Below are positions 14,909-16,547 of a stretch of DNA of 16,547 bases, piece by piece (position 1 is the stretch's first letter; each line of letters opens with the position of its first letter). The notes under the pieces are model-generated. The model did no database searches, was not told where the DNA came from, and saw only the letters and a list, made by a program, of their open reading frames with translations. This DNA comes from an uncultured Collinsella sp. Lineage in GTDB: Bacteria > Actinomycetota > Coriobacteriia > Coriobacteriales > Coriobacteriaceae. Location of the stretch: NCBI GenBank assembly GCA_900552425.1, contig URZR01000018.1, forward strand, positions 1 to 16,547. Reading direction: 5' to 3'. Made by a program: the position numbers and the translations under genes.

Positions 14909-15768
14909 TATTTACCGTCCAGCAGACGCAGGTGCTTAAGCGAGAGGTCGAGGATCGGCGCAGAGTGCGTCAGGGCGCCCGAGCTAATATAGTCGACACC
15001 CAGATCGGCCAGGGCGCGAATGTTGCTGGCGTCCACGTTGCCCGAGCACTCGGTCTTGGCGCGGCCATCGATAAGCTCAATCGCGGCAGCCATGTCGTCG
15101 TGGGTCATGTTGTCGAACATGATGATGTCGGCGCCGGCTTCCACGGCCTCGCGCACCATGTCCAGGTTCTCGCACTCGATCTCGACCGTCGTGGTAAACG
15201 ATGCATGGGCGCGCGCCATCTCGATCGCACGCATCACGCCGCCGGCGGCATCGATGTGGTTGTCCTTGAGCATGACGGCCGTCGACAGGTTGTAGCGGTG
15301 GTTGCTGCCGCCGCCAATCTCAACCGCCGCCTTCTCAAACACGCGCATGCCCGGCGTGGTCTTGCGCGTGTCGACGAGCACGGTCTTGGTTCCCTCGAGC
15401 GCCGCGGCCATGCTGTGCGTGTAGGTAGCGATGCCGCTCATGCGCTGCAGGTAGTTGAGCGCCACGCGCTCGCCCGAAAGCAGCACGCGCGCGTCGCCGC
15501 GCACCTGGCCCACGTGGTCGCCGGCATGCACCTCGTCGCCATCCGAAACATCGAACAACACGGAGCTCTGCGGATCCAGCAGCTCAAAGGTGCGAGCGAA
15601 TACGTCCAGGCCGGCGATAATGCCATCGGCCTTGGCGATGAGCTCAACGGTAGCGGGGCGCGCCGTGGGGCACACGCTCGCCGTGCTCACGTCCTCAAAC
15701 GTAATGTCCTCGCGTAGAGCCTGCAGAATCAGATCATCGACGACGAGCTTCATGGTAATGGGATTCAT
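14908..15768 (-). CDS. nadC: Nicotinate-nucleotide pyrophosphorylase (carboxylating), quinolinate phosphoribosyltransferase
   Basis: A 286-residue enzyme that converts quinolinate and PRPP to nicotinate mononucleotide, CO2 and pyrophosphate, in de novo NAD synthesis. Visible motifs are ERVALNYLQR (100-109), DTRKTTPG (133-140), the GGGSNHR phosphate/quinolinate-binding stretch (152-158), LKDNH (167-171), VEIECEN (196-202) and MFDN (217-220); all the basic residues that bind quinolinate in the family appear present. Length is normal. The ATG at 15768 follows the nadB stop by three bases and has GGAGGAG just upstream, overlapping the end of nadB. It is the middle gene of nadB-nadC-niaR. Confidence 0.97.
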   Translation of the reverse strand: MNPITMKLVVDDLILQALREDITFEDVSTASVCPTARPATVELIAKADGIIAGLDVFARTFELLDPQSSVLFDVSDGDEVHAGDHVGQVRGDARVLLSGERVALNYLQRMSGIATYTHSMAAALEGTKTVLVDTRKTTPGMRVFEKAAVEIGGGSNHRYNLSTAVMLKDNHIDAAGGVMRAIEMARAHASFTTTVEIECENLDMVREAVEAGADIIMFDNMTHDDMAAAIELIDGRAKTECSGNVDASNIRALADLGVDYISSGALTHSAPILDLSLKHLRLLDGK

Positions 15769-15771
15769 GGT

Positions 15772-16547
15772 CTACTCCTCCACGGCCTGTGTGCCGGCAG
15801 CACGGGCCAAATCATCGATTGCAAGGGTCTCGGCGCTCAGGGCGCGGTGACGTCCGTCAAGCGCGGGCTCACCGGCCTGCTCCACGGTCAGCGACTCGCC
15901 GGTGCGCATACGCCAAGCAGCGCGGCGGCCCCAAACTAGGGACTCGAGCAGGCTGTTGGAAGCTAGACGATTCTTGCCGTGAACACCGTTGCAGGCCGTC
16001 TCGCCAGCGGCGTAGAGCTCGGGCATCGAGGTGCGGCCGTCCTTGTCGACCCACACGCCGCCCATAAAGTAGTGCTGCGTGGGCGTAACGGGAATGAGCT
16101 CGTCCAAGATGTCGCGACCGTCCTCCAGACAGCGCGCGCGGATGTTGGCAAAGTGCCCGGTCACCACGTCGCGCTCGACGGGGGCAAAGCTCAGCCACTC
16201 GTGCTCGGTGCCGTCCTGCTTCATCTGCTCGCGAATAGCGGCGGCGACAACATCGCGCGGCTGCAGCTCGTCGGTAAAGCGCTCGCCGGCGGCATTGAGC
16301 AGAATCGCGCCTTCGCCGCGGCAGCTCTCGCTGATCAGGAAGGTGCGGCCCGGCTGCGGCGAGAACAGTCCCGTGGGGTGGATCTGCACGTAGTCCAGGT
16401 GCTCCATCTTAATGCCATGCTCCTGAGCGATGTAGCAGGCATCGCCCGTGAGCTGCGGATAGTTGGTCGAGTGGTCGTATATGCCGCCGATGCCGCCCGT
16501 TGCCCACAGCGTGTGCGGGCATGGATCTTATACGGCTCGCCGGCATG
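15772..16547 (-). CDS. nadB: L-aspartate oxidase NadB, C-terminal part, with an apparent frameshift near the window edge
   Basis: This FAD enzyme oxidises L-aspartate to iminoaspartate for NadA. The visible part begins upstream of the ATG at 16407: the frame reads ATGGIGGIYDHSTNY, then HPTGLF, RGEGAIL, PRDVVAAAI and the family signature GRTS-x(3)-LYAAGE with NRLASNSLLES. The C-terminal helical domain is short compared with E. coli NadB (540 residues). The first half, with the FAD-binding GxGxxG, lies outside the window. The frame is closed by TAA at 16528-16530, but a different frame upstream reads AGEPYKIHART, which is what should precede WATGG. So one base is missing, or two are extra, around 16505-16518. 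A sequencing or assembly error at a contig end is as likely as a real mutation. Confidence 0.88.

Noticed and set aside
15772..16407. NadB taken as a complete 211-residue protein starting at the ATG at 16407
   Set aside because: Conserved NadB sequence continues in frame upstream of that ATG, so it is an internal methionine.

Overview
The window looks like chromosome of a strictly anaerobic, high-GC actinobacterium of the class Coriobacteriia, most likely Collinsella or a close relative. The reasons are the actinobacterial heat-shock layout (dnaK-grpE-dnaJ-hspR with a MerR-type HspR and a zinc-finger-less DnaJ), an actinobacterial-type ClpB, a 61-residue clostridial-type 2[4Fe-4S] ferredoxin, a NiaR-type NAD repressor, GC-rich codon use and frequent GTG starts. 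The genus is an inference; no rRNA or other marker gene is present.

Layout, left to right. 1-1500: an AAA/DUF4143 ATPase on the minus strand, in visibly AT-richer DNA, with its promoter held inside a perfect 23-bp inverted repeat. 1585-1868: a 64-residue Pro/Ala/Lys-rich protein and the clpB terminator. 1911-4660: clpB with a heat-shock operator. 4716-6490: an accessory island of two divergent, similarly sized, membrane-anchored hypothetical proteins, bracketed and split by three copies of one 35-bp palindromic repeat. 6503-9234: a monocistronic aconitase-family hydratase (YbhJ-like) set between palindromic elements. 9251-13680: the chaperone cluster dnaK-grpE-(terminator)-dnaJ-hspR, read on the minus strand. 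13688-13944: an apparently gene-free but strongly foldable stretch ending in a plus-strand terminator, a candidate small RNA. 13997-14353: ferredoxin with its own promoter and a bidirectional terminator. 14363-16547: the tightly packed minus-strand NAD operon end nadB-nadC-niaR, with nadB cut by the window edge and carrying an apparent frameshift about 30-45 bases from it.

How the genes work together. DnaK/GrpE/DnaJ and ClpB form the disaggregation and refolding machine; HspR is its likely repressor. The same motif, AAATCTAAGT-N6-ATATAAGATTT, occurs once upstream of dnaK and once upstream of clpB at similar distances from the start codons, so one HspR regulon covering both loci can be proposed from the sequence alone. 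NadB and NadC carry out quinolinate synthesis and use, and NiaR, translationally coupled to NadC, is the likely feedback repressor of the operon.

The most unusual aspect is the density and variety of long perfect inverted repeats between genes: at least six distinct ones. Four palindromes share a GGG(A/G)CAG-type loop on two unrelated stems. The mirror-symmetric repeat-gene-repeat-gene-repeat island and the structured plus-strand region upstream of dnaK are the best candidates for something not yet described.
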